A stretch of 64,000 nucleotides of DNA from Lachnospiraceae bacterium. Its GTDB lineage: Bacteria > Bacillota > Clostridia > Lachnospirales > Lachnospiraceae. The stretch is from assembly GCA_902362715.1 (NCBI GenBank), contig CABIXN010000004.1, forward strand, positions 298,552 to 362,551, read 5' to 3'. The notes beneath the pieces were generated by a model that saw nothing but the letters and a program-made list of their open reading frames with translations, was not told where the DNA came from and made no database searches. The position numbers and the translations under genes were made by a program. Positions 38,973 through 48,927 of the stretch are shown one piece after another; position 1 is the stretch's first letter, and each line of letters starts with the position of its first letter.

Positions 38973-39206
38973 ATGACATTAAATGAACTTCCAATCGGAA
39001 GCACAGCACGAATTATCCGCGTCGGAGGAGAAGGATCTCTCAGATGCCGTTTTCTTGATATGGGACTTATTCCAAAAACTGCTGTTACTATGCAAAAAGC
39101 TGCACCTCTTGGGGATCCAATTGAAATCCACCTCCGGGGCTATGAGCTGACCCTGAGAAAAGAAGATGCGGAAAAAATTATTATTTCCACGGAGGAAAAG
39201 CCATGA
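38973..39206 (+). CDS. feoA: FeoA ferrous iron transport accessory protein
   Basis: 77-residue SH3-like cytoplasmic protein that supports FeoB. Motifs: LPIGSTARIIRVGGEGSLRC, FLDMGLIPKTAVTMQKAAPL, GDPIEIHLRGYELTLRKEDA. Its stop overlaps the feoB start (ATGA). Confidence 0.93.
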   Translation: MTLNELPIGSTARIIRVGGEGSLRCRFLDMGLIPKTAVTMQKAAPLGDPIEIHLRGYELTLRKEDAEKIIISTEEKP

Positions 39207-41212
39207 TTTTTGCTTTAGCAGGAAACCAAAACTGTGGTAAAACCACTTTCTTCAATCAGCTGACAGGTTCCAATCAGCATGTGGGCAACTTTCCCGGTGT
39301 CACTGTAGATCAGAAAACCGGCACCATTCGTTCTCACAAGGACTGTTCCATCGTTGATCTGCCCGGAATATACTCTCTCCGCCCTTATACCAGCGAGGAG
39401 ATTGTTACCCGGGATTTTATCCTCAACGAAAAACCCGACGGAATCATAAATATTGTAGATGCTACCAATATTGAACGAAATTTATATCTGACACTGCAGT
39501 TAATAGAAATGCAGATTCCCATGGTTCTTGCATTAAATATGATGGACGAAGTACGCAGTAACGGCGGTTCCATTGACACAGAACAGCTTTCTGCAAAACT
39601 GGGTATTCCTGTAATTCCTATTGCTGCCAGCAAAAACGAAGGGGTAGATGAGTTAATCCACACAGCACTGGAAACTGCGCGTAAAAAGACACTGCCCGCC
39701 ATTACTGACTTTTGCGCTCCCGGTCCTATTCACCGCTGCATCCACTCCATCGCCCTGCAGATAGAAGACCACGCAGAAAATGCTGGTATCCCTCTGCGCT
39801 TTGCTGTAACAAAATTAATTGAAAACGATCACGAAATGGTTCAGAAGCTTCGGCTGGATCCAAATGAGCTAGAACTAATTGAACACAGCGTCGCCCAGAT
39901 GGAAAACGAACACAAGATGGACCGTAATGCGGCGCTGGCAGATATGAGATACGCCTTCATAGAAGATATCTGCCGCCAGACAGTTATCAAATGCCAGGAG
40001 AGCAAAGAACACCGCCGCAGCGTTAAAATTGACAAACTGCTGACACACCGTATTCTTGCAATCCCCGTTTTTCTTGGAATTATGCTGATTATCTTCTGGC
40101 TGACCTTCGGAGTGATAGGAGCCGCTCTCAGCGATCTTTTAAGCTTCGGCATAGATTCTTTATCCGCCCTTACAGACCATGCGCTTACGGTCTATGGAAT
40201 AAACCCGGTGGTACACAGTCTGGTAATTGACGGTATTTTCACAGGAGTTGGAAGCGTACTGAGCTTTATTCCTATTATTATTGTTCTTTTCTTCTTTTTA
40301 TCCTTTCTGGAAGATTCAGGATATATGGCCCGAATTGCTTTCGTTATGGATAAACTGCTCCGGAAAATAGGCCTGTCCGGAAGAAGTTTCGTTCCTATGC
40401 TTATTGGATTTGGATGCACGGTACCTGCCGTTATGGCCAGCCGGACCCTTTCCTCTGAACGGGACAGGAAAATGACCATTATGCTGACACCATTTATCAG
40501 CTGCTCTGCCAAAATTACGATATATTCCTTTTTTACGGCAGCATTCTTTCCGGATCATGGCGCCATTGTAATGCTGGCACTGTATGTAACCGGTATCGCT
40601 GCTGGTATTCTAATTGCACTTATTTTTAAGAAGACAGCTTTTAAAGGAAAACCCATTCCCTTTGTAATGGAGCTTCCCAATTACCGTCTGCCGTCCTTAA
40701 AAAGTGTCCTTCTGCTTATGTGGGAAAAGGCAAAGGATTTTCTTTCCAGAGCCTTTACCGTAATTTTTCTTGCAACCATCATCATCTGGTTTCTGCAGTC
40801 TTTTGATGCCAGATTGAATGTGGTTACAAATGCCCATGACAGCCTTCTGGCCCTGATTGGACAGCTGATCGCCCCTATCTTTGCCCCCCTGGGATTTGGC
40901 GACTGGAGAGCCGCCACTGCACTTGTAAGCGGCTTTACCGCCAAGGAAGCAGTTGTCAGCACCATCAGTGTATTATCCGGGTCCACCGCATCCGGAGTAA
41001 CCGCGACCTTAAGCCAGATATTTTCTCCCGCCTCCGCCGTAAGTTTTCTTGTATTTACTCTGCTTTATACCCCGTGTGTAGCAGCAATTGCGGCAATCCG
41101 CAGAGAAATGGGCTCCGTAAAGCAGGCAGCGGGTGTAGTTGTTCTCCAGTGCGGTACCGCCTGGGCAGCCTCCTTTCTTGCATATCAGATTATGCGCATT
41201 ATATTGGGATAA
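39203..41212 (+). CDS. feoB: FeoB ferrous iron transporter
   Basis: Fe(II) transporter with an N-terminal G domain. 669 residues. G1 GNQNCGKTT at residue 8, G3 VDLPGIYSLRPYTSEE, G4 NMMD; a helical spacer; then a membrane part with Gate motifs (GFGCTVPAVMASRT) and about eight helices. Slightly shorter than the second FeoB (714). Operon with feoA; faces the DtxR-type gene across a long hairpin. Confidence 0.95.
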   Translation: MIFALAGNQNCGKTTFFNQLTGSNQHVGNFPGVTVDQKTGTIRSHKDCSIVDLPGIYSLRPYTSEEIVTRDFILNEKPDGIINIVDATNIERNLYLTLQLIEMQIPMVLALNMMDEVRSNGGSIDTEQLSAKLGIPVIPIAASKNEGVDELIHTALETARKKTLPAITDFCAPGPIHRCIHSIALQIEDHAENAGIPLRFAVTKLIENDHEMVQKLRLDPNELELIEHSVAQMENEHKMDRNAALADMRYAFIEDICRQTVIKCQESKEHRRSVKIDKLLTHRILAIPVFLGIMLIIFWLTFGVIGAALSDLLSFGIDSLSALTDHALTVYGINPVVHSLVIDGIFTGVGSVLSFIPIIIVLFFFLSFLEDSGYMARIAFVMDKLLRKIGLSGRSFVPMLIGFGCTVPAVMASRTLSSERDRKMTIMLTPFISCSAKITIYSFFTAAFFPDHGAIVMLALYVTGIAAGILIALIFKKTAFKGKPIPFVMELPNYRLPSLKSVLLLMWEKAKDFLSRAFTVIFLATIIIWFLQSFDARLNVVTNAHDSLLALIGQLIAPIFAPLGFGDWRAATALVSGFTAKEAVVSTISVLSGSTASGVTATLSQIFSPASAVSFLVFTLLYTPCVAAIAAIRREMGSVKQAAGVVVLQCGTAWAASFLAYQIMRIILG

Positions 41213-41296
41213 AAAAATGCCTGTTCCAAATAGAACCGCTCCTGACAGCCAGAGCAGACTCTGGCTGTCAGGAGCGGTTCAAGGAACAGGCATTTT
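41213..41296. terminator. Very long bidirectional hairpin between feoB and the DtxR-type gene
   Basis: Two stacked stems: outer 14 bp (41214-41227 with 41283-41296, AAAATGCCTGTTCC) and inner perfect 22 bp (41233-41254 with 41259-41280), four-base loop. It starts one base after the feoB stop. The A-run and T-run ends suit termination in both directions, but 36 bp is far more than termination needs. Confidence 0.85.
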
Positions 41297-41317
41297 CTTA
41301 TGTCCACAGGACAGATA

Positions 41318-41695
41318 TTAACCATTCTTTATTTCAGTCAGCACATGTTTCTTTAAGGCTTCATAACTTTCCGGGCTTAAATCATGTTCAATTCTGCAGG
41401 CGTCTTTTGCCGCAGTCTCCTGATCTACCCCCAGCCATACCAGCCATTCACTGATCAGAAGATGCCTTTCATAGATGGCCTCCGCAATCTCCTTCCCCAT
41501 ATCTGTCAATGTAATAAAACCGCTTTTATCAACATTAATATATCCGTTTGTCCGGAGGTTTTTCATAGCCACACTGATACTGGGCTTTGAATAATTCATT
41601 TCCACCGCTATGTCAATGGACCTTACAACCGGTTTTTCTTTACTCAGCTTTAATATACATTCCAGATAGTCTTCTGCAGATTCATGTATCTCCAT
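41318..41695 (-). CDS. DtxR/MntR-family metal-dependent repressor
   Basis: 125-residue metalloregulator without the SH3 domain, the MntR size class. N-terminal winged helix (VRSIDIAVEMNYSKPSISVA MKNL) and a metal-binding dimer domain (YERHLLISEWL, CRIEHDLSP). Ligands look mixed: SAEDYLE has Asp where MntR has it, whereas ACRIEH has the Cys of DtxR where MntR has Glu. Next to feoAB, so iron control is likely. Metal specificity is unclear. Confidence 0.85.
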   Translation of the reverse strand: MEIHESAEDYLECILKLSKEKPVVRSIDIAVEMNYSKPSISVAMKNLRTNGYINVDKSGFITLTDMGKEIAEAIYERHLLISEWLVWLGVDQETAAKDACRIEHDLSPESYEALKKHVLTEIKNG

Positions 41696-41710
41696 AGTTG
41701 CCTCCTCCTG

Positions 41711-43045
41711 CTATTCATATTGAATCGGATCTTCAAACCGGGTAAATTCGGGCAGCCAAGCCAGTTCAACAGTTCCAATAGGACCATTTCTCTGCTTTGC
41801 TATAATGATTTCCGCAATTCCCTTTTTTTCAGAATCCTTATTATAATAATCGTCACGATAAATAAACATAACTACATCGGCATCCTGTTCAATTGCACCA
41901 GACTCCCTTAAATCAGAAAGCATGGGACGGTGTTCCGGACGCTGTTCCACCTGGCGGCTCAGCTGGGATAATGCAACCACCGGTACGGACAGCTCCCTGG
42001 CCAGCTGCTTTAAAGATCTAGAAATATCCGAGATTTCCTGCTGTCTGGAATCGCTTTTTCCACTTCCGGACATTAACTGAAGGTAATCAATAATTACCAG
42101 TTTTAGATCATGTTCCAGCTTATACTTTCTGCACTTACTGCGCAGTTCCGAAATGGAAATACCCGGAGTGTCATCAATAATCAGCGGGGATGCCGCAATT
42201 TGTCCCGCGGCCTCCATCAGTTTTGACCAATCGGAATCCGCCAGATTACCGCTCCTTAAAACCTGAGCATCCATAGGCGCCTGAAGAGCAAACAGTCGGT
42301 TTACCAGCTGTTCCTTTGACATTTCCAGACTGAAGATGGCCGTAGCCATATGCTCCTTTAGGGTAACATGCTGTGCGATATTCAGCACAAAAGCAGTTTT
42401 TCCCATAGAAGGTCTCGCGGCAACCAGTACCATATCAGAGGGCTGCAATCCGGACAGCTTATAATCCAGACTGTTAAATCCAGTGGGAATACCGGTAACA
42501 TTACCCTGTGTTTTTGACGCCGCCTCAATCCGGTCCAGCGCATTCATAACAACTTTTCGAATTGGCACATAATCATCATTGGAACGATTCTGAAGCAGTC
42601 CAAATATATTCTTTTCCGTTTCTTCCAGAATAGAATCCAGCCCTTCTTGTTCTTGATAGCAATCGTTCTCTATGGTCTCTGCTGCTTTAATTAATCTGCG
42701 CAGAACCGCTTTCTCGGACACTATTTTCCCATAATGTTTTATATTGGCTGAAACAGGATTTGTTTCATACAGATCCTTTACATACTCCAGGCTGCTGATC
42801 TCCGGAGGAACATTTTTTTCTTTCAGGCGATTCTGCAGTGTAATCAGATCCACTGGAGCTCCTTCATTATAAAGCTCCACTATGGTCTCAAATAAAATTC
42901 CATACTGGCTGTAATAGAAATCACCTTTTGTCAGCATTTCCGAAACAGTAACAATGGCATCCCGGTTCAATATCATAGAACCAATAACGGCCCCTTCTGC
43001 TTCTTTGCTGTTTGGCATCATTCTGTTTAACAGTGTCTCTTCCAT
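41711..43045 (-). CDS. dnaB: Replicative DNA helicase
   Basis: Hexameric 5'-3' helicase of the fork. 444 residues: N-terminal domain (PNSKEAEGAVIGSMILNRDA), linker, RecA-like ATPase with Walker A AARPSMGKTAFVLNIAQH near residue 212, LKLVIIDYLQLMSG Walker B, and RESGAIEQDADVVMFIYRDD. Called dnaC in Bacillus. Last gene of gdpP-rplI-dnaB; 4 bases separate it from rplI. Confidence 0.97.
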   Translation of the reverse strand: MEETLLNRMMPNSKEAEGAVIGSMILNRDAIVTVSEMLTKGDFYYSQYGILFETIVELYNEGAPVDLITLQNRLKEKNVPPEISSLEYVKDLYETNPVSANIKHYGKIVSEKAVLRRLIKAAETIENDCYQEQEGLDSILEETEKNIFGLLQNRSNDDYVPIRKVVMNALDRIEAASKTQGNVTGIPTGFNSLDYKLSGLQPSDMVLVAARPSMGKTAFVLNIAQHVTLKEHMATAIFSLEMSKEQLVNRLFALQAPMDAQVLRSGNLADSDWSKLMEAAGQIAASPLIIDDTPGISISELRSKCRKYKLEHDLKLVIIDYLQLMSGSGKSDSRQQEISDISRSLKQLARELSVPVVALSQLSRQVEQRPEHRPMLSDLRESGAIEQDADVVMFIYRDDYYNKDSEKKGIAEIIIAKQRNGPIGTVELAWLPEFTRFEDPIQYE

Positions 43046-43049
43046 TTTA

Positions 43050-43496
43050 TTATGCCTCTGTAACTTTTACCCGCAGCGTTCCCGTAACTTTTGGATGCAG
43101 CTTAACCGGCACCTCAACCATTCCAAGGCTCTTTATGGGTTCAGAAAGAATCATTTTCTTTTTATCTAGTTCCAAATCCAGCTGCTGCTTTACTGCCGCT
43201 GAAATTTCTTTTGTGGATACCGAGCCAAATGTACGGCCGCCTTCCCCGGATTTAATTTTAACTTCCACAATCTTATCTTTGATGTGATCCGCAAGCTCTA
43301 AAGCTGCCTCGTACTGTTCCTGCGCCACCTTTTCTGCATGCTGATTTTGAAGTTTTAGATCATTAAGATTTTTTCCGGTAGCCTCCAAACCAAGCTTCTT
43401 AGGCAGAATCATATTCCTTGCATAGCCATCGCTTACAGTAACAATTTCACCTTTTTTCCCCAGTGATTTTACATCCTGTAATAAAATTACTTTCAT
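43050..43496 (-). CDS. rplI: Ribosomal protein bL9
   Basis: 148-residue large-subunit protein. N-terminal [20 protein letters not shown] and [16 protein letters not shown], a long helix, and C-terminal domain ([17 protein letters not shown]). Its start overlaps the gdpP stop by one base. Confidence 0.97.
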   Translation of the reverse strand: MKVILLQDVKSLGKKGEIVTVSDGYARNMILPKKLGLEATGKNLNDLKLQNQHAEKVAQEQYEAALELADHIKDKIVEVKIKSGEGGRTFGSVSTKEISAAVKQQLDLELDKKKMILSEPIKSLGMVEVPVKLHPKVTGTLRVKVTEA

Positions 43497-45541
43497 TATT
43501 TTATGTCTCCTTCTTTCATCATTTCATCCAGAGTGTCCTGAATGGTTTCGCAGGCTTCCTCCATGGTACAGTTGGTAAGCTGGGCACCGGCCGTGTTCAT
43601 ATGACCGCCGCCTCCCAGCCTCTCCATAATTCTCTGAACATTTATTTCATCTATAGACCTGGAACTGATATATATTTTTCCCTGGTATTCAGTCAGTACA
43701 AAAGAGGCCCGGATTCCTATTATGTTCAGCAGCTCATTGGCTGCCTGGGCACACGCTACAGTTGGACTTTCTATGTCGTCTGCCGGGCAGACACTGATGG
43801 CAAACTGTCCCCGGTATACCTGAGCATGGCGCACAGCCTCCGCTCTGGCCTTATAGGCATTCATATCATTCCGAAGCATTTTCCTCACCCGTGTAACCTC
43901 TGCACCGCAGCGCTTCAAATAGGCTGCTGCCTCAAAAGTACGTACACCTGTCTTAGTCATAAAATTATTGGTATCAATTAAAATACCTGCATAAATACTA
44001 TCTGCTTCTCTGGTCGACAGTTTAATATCCTCATCAAAATACTGCAGTACTTCTGCAATCATCTCGCAGGTGGAAGATGCATATGGCTCTATATAAGAAA
44101 GAACCGCGTTTTTAATAACATCTTTTCCCTGGCGGTGGTGGTCGAAAACAACAATCGTTTTGGATTTATTCAGAAGCTGGGGACACTCTGTATAATTTGG
44201 CCGGTTCGTATCTACCACCACCACTGCCGTATGGTAATCATAATTCTCAATAGCCTCTTTACTGCTGATAAACATATCCTCCGGATATCCGTTTTCCACC
44301 GAAAATCCTTCTTTTACCGGACGCAGAGATGTAGTCACCTCATTTAGCACAATCTGGACTTTTTTTCCCAGCTGACGCCCCGCACAATAAATACCAATGG
44401 CCGCTCCAAAGGAATCTATATCCGCAATACAATGCCCCATAACAAAAAATTTATCACGGCTCATCATAATTTCCCGCAATGCCAGAGACTTCACACGAGC
44501 CTTTACCCGGGTATTTTTCTCTACCTGGCGGCTGTTGCCTCCATAATAATAAACATTATTCTCTGTTTTTCTGACTACCTGATCGCCGCCCCTGCCCAAT
44601 GCCAGATCAATAGATGTTCTGGCATGTTCATAGTTCTGCATATATTCCTTACAGCCGCTTCCAATACCAATACTCAAAGTCACTGCCATTTCATTTCCGA
44701 CCTTGACCGTCTTTACTTCTTCCAGAATACTGTATTTATCTTCTTCCAATTTTCCAAGATACTGCTGTTTAAATACAACAAAATATTTGTCTTTTTCTGT
44801 TTTCTTAATTAGAGCATCCACTTCCGAAAAATACTTATTTATTTTACGATCTACCAGTGCCAGCAGCAATGACTGTTTTACCTCTTCGACTTTCTCCATT
44901 ACCTCTTCAAAATTGTCGATATAGACCAGCCCCGCAACCAGCTGCACATCCTGAATCTCTTTCCTGTACCGGTTGAGTTTTGTCTCATCATATAAATATA
45001 CAACCATCAGATACTGCTGCTTATCTTCTGTATCTACCAGCCCCTTCTCACGCATCATTTCCGTAAAATATATTTTTTTCAGAGATGCCCTGTATATCTG
45101 CTGTTCGAAAGGAACTTCAAACTCCTGCTCATCGCTTTTTAAAAGCTGTTCTCTGGTCATTTCAGGAAAAATAGACGCGATGGATTTATTGTAACGTTTT
45201 TCTTTTCCGGTAATCCTTGAAAATTCTTTATTCATCCAGAGGATTCGCCCATTAGAATCCAGCAGTCCATAAGGAATTTCAAACTCATTAAGCAGACGTT
45301 TCTGAACAGTTCCATATTGTGTTGCAAAGTCAATTAATTCATTTAATATAACAGGTTTGTGATACTGATACGCCGCCAAAACAATCACAAAATATACTCC
45401 CACACAAACAGTTCCAAACACTCCGGCCTTAATATTCAGGAAATACATCCAGATATCCATCGCCAGAAATAAAAACGTCAGCATTAATGGTGTTAATATA
45501 TAGGCTTTCAATTTTCCTTTTAATTTAATCTCCGATCCCAT
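43496..45541 (-). CDS. gdpP: Cyclic-di-AMP phosphodiesterase GdpP (YybT)
   Basis: Hydrolyses c-di-AMP, setting potassium balance and wall stress responses. 681 residues: two N-terminal membrane helices, a degenerate PAS domain ([20 protein letters not shown]), a degenerate GGDEF domain, then DHH ([39 protein letters not shown]) and DHHA1 ([13 protein letters not shown]). The gdpP-rplI-dnaB order is conserved with Bacillus. Confidence 0.95.
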   Translation of the reverse strand: MGSEIKLKGKLKAYILTPLMLTFLFLAMDIWMYFLNIKAGVFGTVCVGVYFVIVLAAYQYHKPVILNELIDFATQYGTVQKRLLNEFEIPYGLLDSNGRILWMNKEFSRITGKEKRYNKSIASIFPEMTREQLLKSDEQEFEVPFEQQIYRASLKKIYFTEMMREKGLVDTEDKQQYLMVVYLYDETKLNRYRKEIQDVQLVAGLVYIDNFEEVMEKVEEVKQSLLLALVDRKINKYFSEVDALIKKTEKDKYFVVFKQQYLGKLEEDKYSILEEVKTVKVGNEMAVTLSIGIGSGCKEYMQNYEHARTSIDLALGRGGDQVVRKTENNVYYYGGNSRQVEKNTRVKARVKSLALREIMMSRDKFFVMGHCIADIDSFGAAIGIYCAGRQLGKKVQIVLNEVTTSLRPVKEGFSVENGYPEDMFISSKEAIENYDYHTAVVVVDTNRPNYTECPQLLNKSKTIVVFDHHRQGKDVIKNAVLSYIEPYASSTCEMIAEVLQYFDEDIKLSTREADSIYAGILIDTNNFMTKTGVRTFEAAAYLKRCGAEVTRVRKMLRNDMNAYKARAEAVRHAQVYRGQFAISVCPADDIESPTVACAQAANELLNIIGIRASFVLTEYQGKIYISSRSIDEINVQRIMERLGGGGHMNTAGAQLTNCTMEEACETIQDTLDEMMKEGDIK

Positions 45542-45596
45542 AAATTTCTCCTTCTCAATACTAACTAGGCATCAGGGTATAAATACACCGATTATG

Positions 45597-45604
45597 TTAT
45601 TATA
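45597..45604 (-). promoter_or_regulatory. Extended -10 promoter of gdpP-rplI-dnaB
   Basis: Minus-strand TTGTGTTATAAT, -10 at 45599-45604, weak -35, about 58 bases before gdpP. Same string as before glgC. Confidence 0.5.
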
Positions 45605-45654
45605 ACACAATACCTGTTTTGAAAAAAGCCCCGGCAGCTTATTCCTGTCCGCGG

Positions 45655-45790
45655 CAGCGCGGTCTTTCTAAATTATTTTTATGTCACAGCACGTGAGTAT
45701 GCAAAAACGCCGAAACCCCGGCTATTCCTGTACCCCCGGTAATTACCCGGTTTACAGGGACAGCCGCTGGTCCCGGCGCCTAATATCATA
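45655..45790 (-). other. GC-rich nested hairpins downstream of the Fur-like gene
   Basis: Unusually GC-rich for this genome. CGGCT, CCTGTA and CCGGTAATTACC on the left match AGCCG, TACAGG and CCGG on the right to give a nested stem at about 45719-45765. On the minus strand GCCGGGGTTTCGGCGTTTTT follows, a plausible terminator. It may simply end the feo transcript. Confidence 0.55.
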
Positions 45791-45793
45791 CTA

Positions 45794-46063
45794 CTATTTT
45801 GCCTCCTGACAGTTTACAAATTTCTCTTGTCTGACGCAGTAACTGCATCGTTTTTCGAGAATACCGATTTCCTCCAGAGTATCCAGCATACGGTATACCG
45901 TGGCGATTCCGATACTACTGTCCTTTTTAATTGCTTCATAGTAGATATCTTTACAGTTTTCCCAGTCCTGCTGCAAAATTATTTCGAGAATTATTTTCCG
46001 CTGACCGGTAATCCGTTTTCCATGTTTCTTTAATTCCTGCAGTACATAGTCCTGTCTGCTCAT
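45794..46063 (-). CDS. Short Fur-family protein, DNA-binding domain only
   Basis: 89 residues that cover just the Fur winged helix (GKRITGQRKIILEIILQQDW, IGIATVYRMLDTLEEIGILE) and stop at CSYCVRQEKFVNCQEAK. The dimerisation and metal domain with the HHHH motif is missing, and no remnant of it is found downstream, so this looks like a naturally short form and not a frameshift. Three Cys in the tail could bind metal. Last gene of the second feo operon, two bases after the Cys-rich protein. Confidence 0.8.
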   Translation of the reverse strand: MSRQDYVLQELKKHGKRITGQRKIILEIILQQDWENCKDIYYEAIKKDSSIGIATVYRMLDTLEEIGILEKRCSYCVRQEKFVNCQEAK

Positions 46064-46065
46064 GT

Positions 46066-46206
46066 TCAGCTCTCCTTATGACAGCCCGCACAATTCCCAC
46101 TGCACCCGCTGCAGGACTTCCCGCTCTTTTTATCTTTGATTAACGACCTAACGGCCAGTATCACTGCTCCCACAACAAGCAGAGCGACAATAATTGTAGC
46201 TGCCAT
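46066..46206 (-). CDS. FeoB-associated Cys-rich membrane protein
   Basis: 46-residue protein, missed by length filters. One membrane helix (MAATIIVALLVVGAVILAVR) then a basic, Cys-rich tail (KKSGKSCSGCSGNCAGCHKE, four Cys). This is the layout of the small FeoB-associated proteins of Firmicutes. It starts 22 bases after feoB and its stop is two bases before the Fur-like start, with AAGGAGAG in its last codons serving the next gene. Confidence 0.85.
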   Translation of the reverse strand: MAATIIVALLVVGAVILAVRSLIKDKKSGKSCSGCSGNCAGCHKES

Positions 46207-46228
46207 GAAATTACCTCTTTTCTATAAA

Positions 46229-48373
46229 CTATGCTTTCATCATTTTTGTTCCAACCACATAAGACTTATTCTCACGATACGGACGAAGCAGCAAATACAG
46301 GAAGATGATTACAATTACAATTGCAACAACAGTTCCTACAGAAAATACGCCTGTTGTGAAGAATGTTCCAAGCTGGAAGATACACAAGGATGCCACATAA
46401 GCCAGCAGGCACTGATATCCAATTGCCGCCCAGAACCATTTGTGATTATTCATCTCCCGTTTGATAGCTCCCATTGCTGCAAAGCATGGAGCACAAAGAA
46501 GATTAAATACCAGGAAGGAATATGCTGCTACTGATGTCATGCTTGCCTGAAGAGTTCCCCAGATCTCAGCTCCATTTTCCGAAACTTCTGCCACACCAAA
46601 GAGTATTCCAAGTGTTCCTACTACATTTTCCTTCGCTACCAGACCGGTGATAGCTGCCACGGACATTCTCCATTCGCCCCATCCGAGAGGTTTGAAGATC
46701 CATGCAATTGCTGTACCAATTCCGCAGAGAATACTTCCCTCACTCAGCTCATCGACTCTTCCAAAGTGTCCGTCCACCATACCATAGTTGGAGGTAAACC
46801 AGATAAAGATTGTGGAAAGTAAAATAATTGTGCCGGCTTTTTTAATAAAGGACCAGCCGCGTTCCCACATGCTGCGCAGAACATTTCCAACCGTAGGCAT
46901 GTGGTAAGCCGGAAGCTCCATAACAAACGGCGCCGGTTCTCCTGCAAAAGGTTTCGTCTTTTTAAGTATTATACCAGAGCATACAATTGCTGCAATACCT
47001 ACAAAATATGCACTTGGAGCTACCCACCATGCATCATTAAACAAAGCACCGGCAATCAAAGCGATGATCGGCAGTTTTGCTCCGCATGGAATAAAGGTAG
47101 TTGTCATAATTGTCATCTTACGGTCTCTGTCACTTTCAATTGTTCTAGAAGCCATAACTCCGGGAACGCCGCAGCCGGTACCAATCAGCATTGGAATAAA
47201 TGATTTTCCGGAAAGTCCGAATTTACGGAAAATACGGTCCATAATAAATGCAACACGGGCCATATAACCGCACGCCTCTAAAAATGCCAGGCAGATAAAC
47301 AGTACAAGCATCTGAGGTACGAAACCAAGCACCGCACCTACACCGGCTACAATACCATTTACAATCAGATCCATCAGCCATTCTGCACAATGCACATTTG
47401 TGAGGAACGTAGTTAAAAACATCGGGATTCCATTTTCGCCAAAGGCTACATCATTTACCCAGTCAGTCAGCGTCGCGCCAACAGTTGTTACGGAAAGGAA
47501 ATATACCAGAAACATAATTCCTGCAAATATTGGCAGCGCCAGGATTCTGTTGGTAACCACCTTATCAATTTTATCAGAAAGTGTCTCTTTCCCTCTGCTG
47601 GATTTCTTATAGCAGCTGTCGATCATTGATGCAATATATACATAACGTTCGTTTGTGATGATACTCTCGGAATCATCATCCAGCGCGCCTTCTGCCTCTG
47701 TGATAATTGACTCTACATTTGGTGCAGATTTCATTTCTGCCTTAATTTTATCGTCTCTTTCAAATAATTTAATAGCAAAGAAACGTTTCTGCTCCTGAGG
47801 AATATCAGCCCCCAGCTTATTCTCAATATCTTTCAGATAAATTTCCACTTCATCTGAAAAAGAGTGAACCGGAACTGCTGCTTTTTTGCTGGCAAGAGCT
47901 ACTGCTCTTTTAGCTGCTTCCATAATTCCGTCGCCCTTTAACGCGGAGATGGCAACTGCCTCGCATCCGATTTTTTCCGACAATTTTTTCAGGTTAATAT
48001 CATCGCCGTTTTTGCTTACAATATCCATCATGTTTACGGCAAGAACTACCGGGATTCCAAGTTCTACCAGCTGGGTGGTAAGATACAGATTCCTCTCCAG
48101 ATTGGTTCCGTCAATGATATTTAAAATAACATCCGGTTTTTCCTCTAATAAATATTTTCTTGCTACAACTTCCTCCAGCGTATATGGTGAAAGAGAATAT
48201 ATACCTGGAAGGTCTGTAATAATTACATCCTTATGATTTTTTAATTTTCCTTCTTTTTTCTCTACCGTTACGCCCGGCCAGTTTCCTACAAACTGATTTG
48301 CTCCCGTCAATCCGTTAAACAGTGTGGTTTTACCACAGTTTGGATTGCCGGCGAGTGCAATCTTTATTGACAT
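46229..48373 (-). CDS. feoB: FeoB ferrous iron transporter, second system
   Basis: 714 residues. G domain with GNPNCGKTTLFNGLTGANQF, DLPGIYSLSPYTLEE and NMMD; spacer; membrane region with the gate motifs GTGCGVPGVMASRT and the LLCAPCFAAMGAI segment. ATG 48373 has AGGAGG eight bases upstream; an in-frame start six codons earlier overlaps that site. Distinct from the 39.2-kb FeoB in length and membrane sequence, so not a recent duplicate. Confidence 0.95.
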   Translation of the reverse strand: MSIKIALAGNPNCGKTTLFNGLTGANQFVGNWPGVTVEKKEGKLKNHKDVIITDLPGIYSLSPYTLEEVVARKYLLEEKPDVILNIIDGTNLERNLYLTTQLVELGIPVVLAVNMMDIVSKNGDDINLKKLSEKIGCEAVAISALKGDGIMEAAKRAVALASKKAAVPVHSFSDEVEIYLKDIENKLGADIPQEQKRFFAIKLFERDDKIKAEMKSAPNVESIITEAEGALDDDSESIITNERYVYIASMIDSCYKKSSRGKETLSDKIDKVVTNRILALPIFAGIMFLVYFLSVTTVGATLTDWVNDVAFGENGIPMFLTTFLTNVHCAEWLMDLIVNGIVAGVGAVLGFVPQMLVLFICLAFLEACGYMARVAFIMDRIFRKFGLSGKSFIPMLIGTGCGVPGVMASRTIESDRDRKMTIMTTTFIPCGAKLPIIALIAGALFNDAWWVAPSAYFVGIAAIVCSGIILKKTKPFAGEPAPFVMELPAYHMPTVGNVLRSMWERGWSFIKKAGTIILLSTIFIWFTSNYGMVDGHFGRVDELSEGSILCGIGTAIAWIFKPLGWGEWRMSVAAITGLVAKENVVGTLGILFGVAEVSENGAEIWGTLQASMTSVAAYSFLVFNLLCAPCFAAMGAIKREMNNHKWFWAAIGYQCLLAYVASLCIFQLGTFFTTGVFSVGTVVAIVIVIIFLYLLLRPYRENKSYVVGTKMMKA

Positions 48374-48456
48374 TTTCATTTCCTCCTGCATTTCTTGTTC
48401 CTGATTAGTCCCTGCTAACCGCTATGTAAAAAAAATAGTCCCTGCTATTTTTCTTT

Positions 48457-48678
48457 TTATGATATTTCTATCATCTCTGCATCCGCTTTCCGGATGGATA
48501 ATTCGTATCCCCTTACTGTTACTTCAATGGGGTCTCCCAGCGGTGCTACTTTCCGTACAAACACCTGGCAGCCTTTTGTAATTCCCATGTCCATAATCCG
48601 TCTCTTAACTGCTCCTTCCCCATGAAGCTTTACAACGGAAGCCGTTTCGTTTGGCTTTATGTCTTTTAACGTTTTCAT
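48457..48678 (-). CDS. feoA: FeoA domain protein, second of two
   Basis: 73 residues: MKTLKDIKPNETASVVKLHG, RRIMDMGITKGCQVFVRKVA, GDPIEVTVRGYELSIRKADA. It keeps the classical FeoA signature. ATG 48678 has GGAGGATT upstream; longer frames have no site. One base after the other feoA. Confidence 0.92.
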   Translation of the reverse strand: MKTLKDIKPNETASVVKLHGEGAVKRRIMDMGITKGCQVFVRKVAPLGDPIEVTVRGYELSIRKADAEMIEIS

Positions 48679-48679
48679 C

Positions 48680-48904
48680 TTAATCCTCCATCTGAACCAT
48701 GATCTTACCTGCCATTTCTTTGCTGATTGCAACCCGCGATTCTTTTACATTAACAATCACGTTCCCATTGATCTGATTCACTACTGTCACAAATCCTCCG
48801 GTCACAAATCCCAGGGTCTCAAGAAATTTTCTTGTTTCTTCTTTTCCTCCCACTTTTTTGATTGTTGTCTTTTCTCCCGGTTTTACAAAGGTCAACGGCA
48901 TCAT
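48680..48904 (-). CDS. feoA: FeoA domain protein, first of two
   Basis: 74 residues, more divergent: FVKPGEKTTIKKVGGKEETR, FLETLGFVTGGFVTVVNQIN, VNVKESRVAISKEMAGKIMV. It opens the operon behind the double dyad. Two FeoA proteins before one FeoB is common in Clostridia; why both are needed is not known. Confidence 0.9.
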   Translation of the reverse strand: MMPLTFVKPGEKTTIKKVGGKEETRKFLETLGFVTGGFVTVVNQINGNVIVNVKESRVAISKEMAGKIMVQMED

Positions 48905-48927
48905 AACATCTCCTATCTGTATTTTAG

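Noticed and set aside
45628..45675. Sixth copy of the interspersed element (GCGGCAGCGCGGTC)
   Set aside because: Only a short GC-rich similarity; the core and stems are not recoverable.
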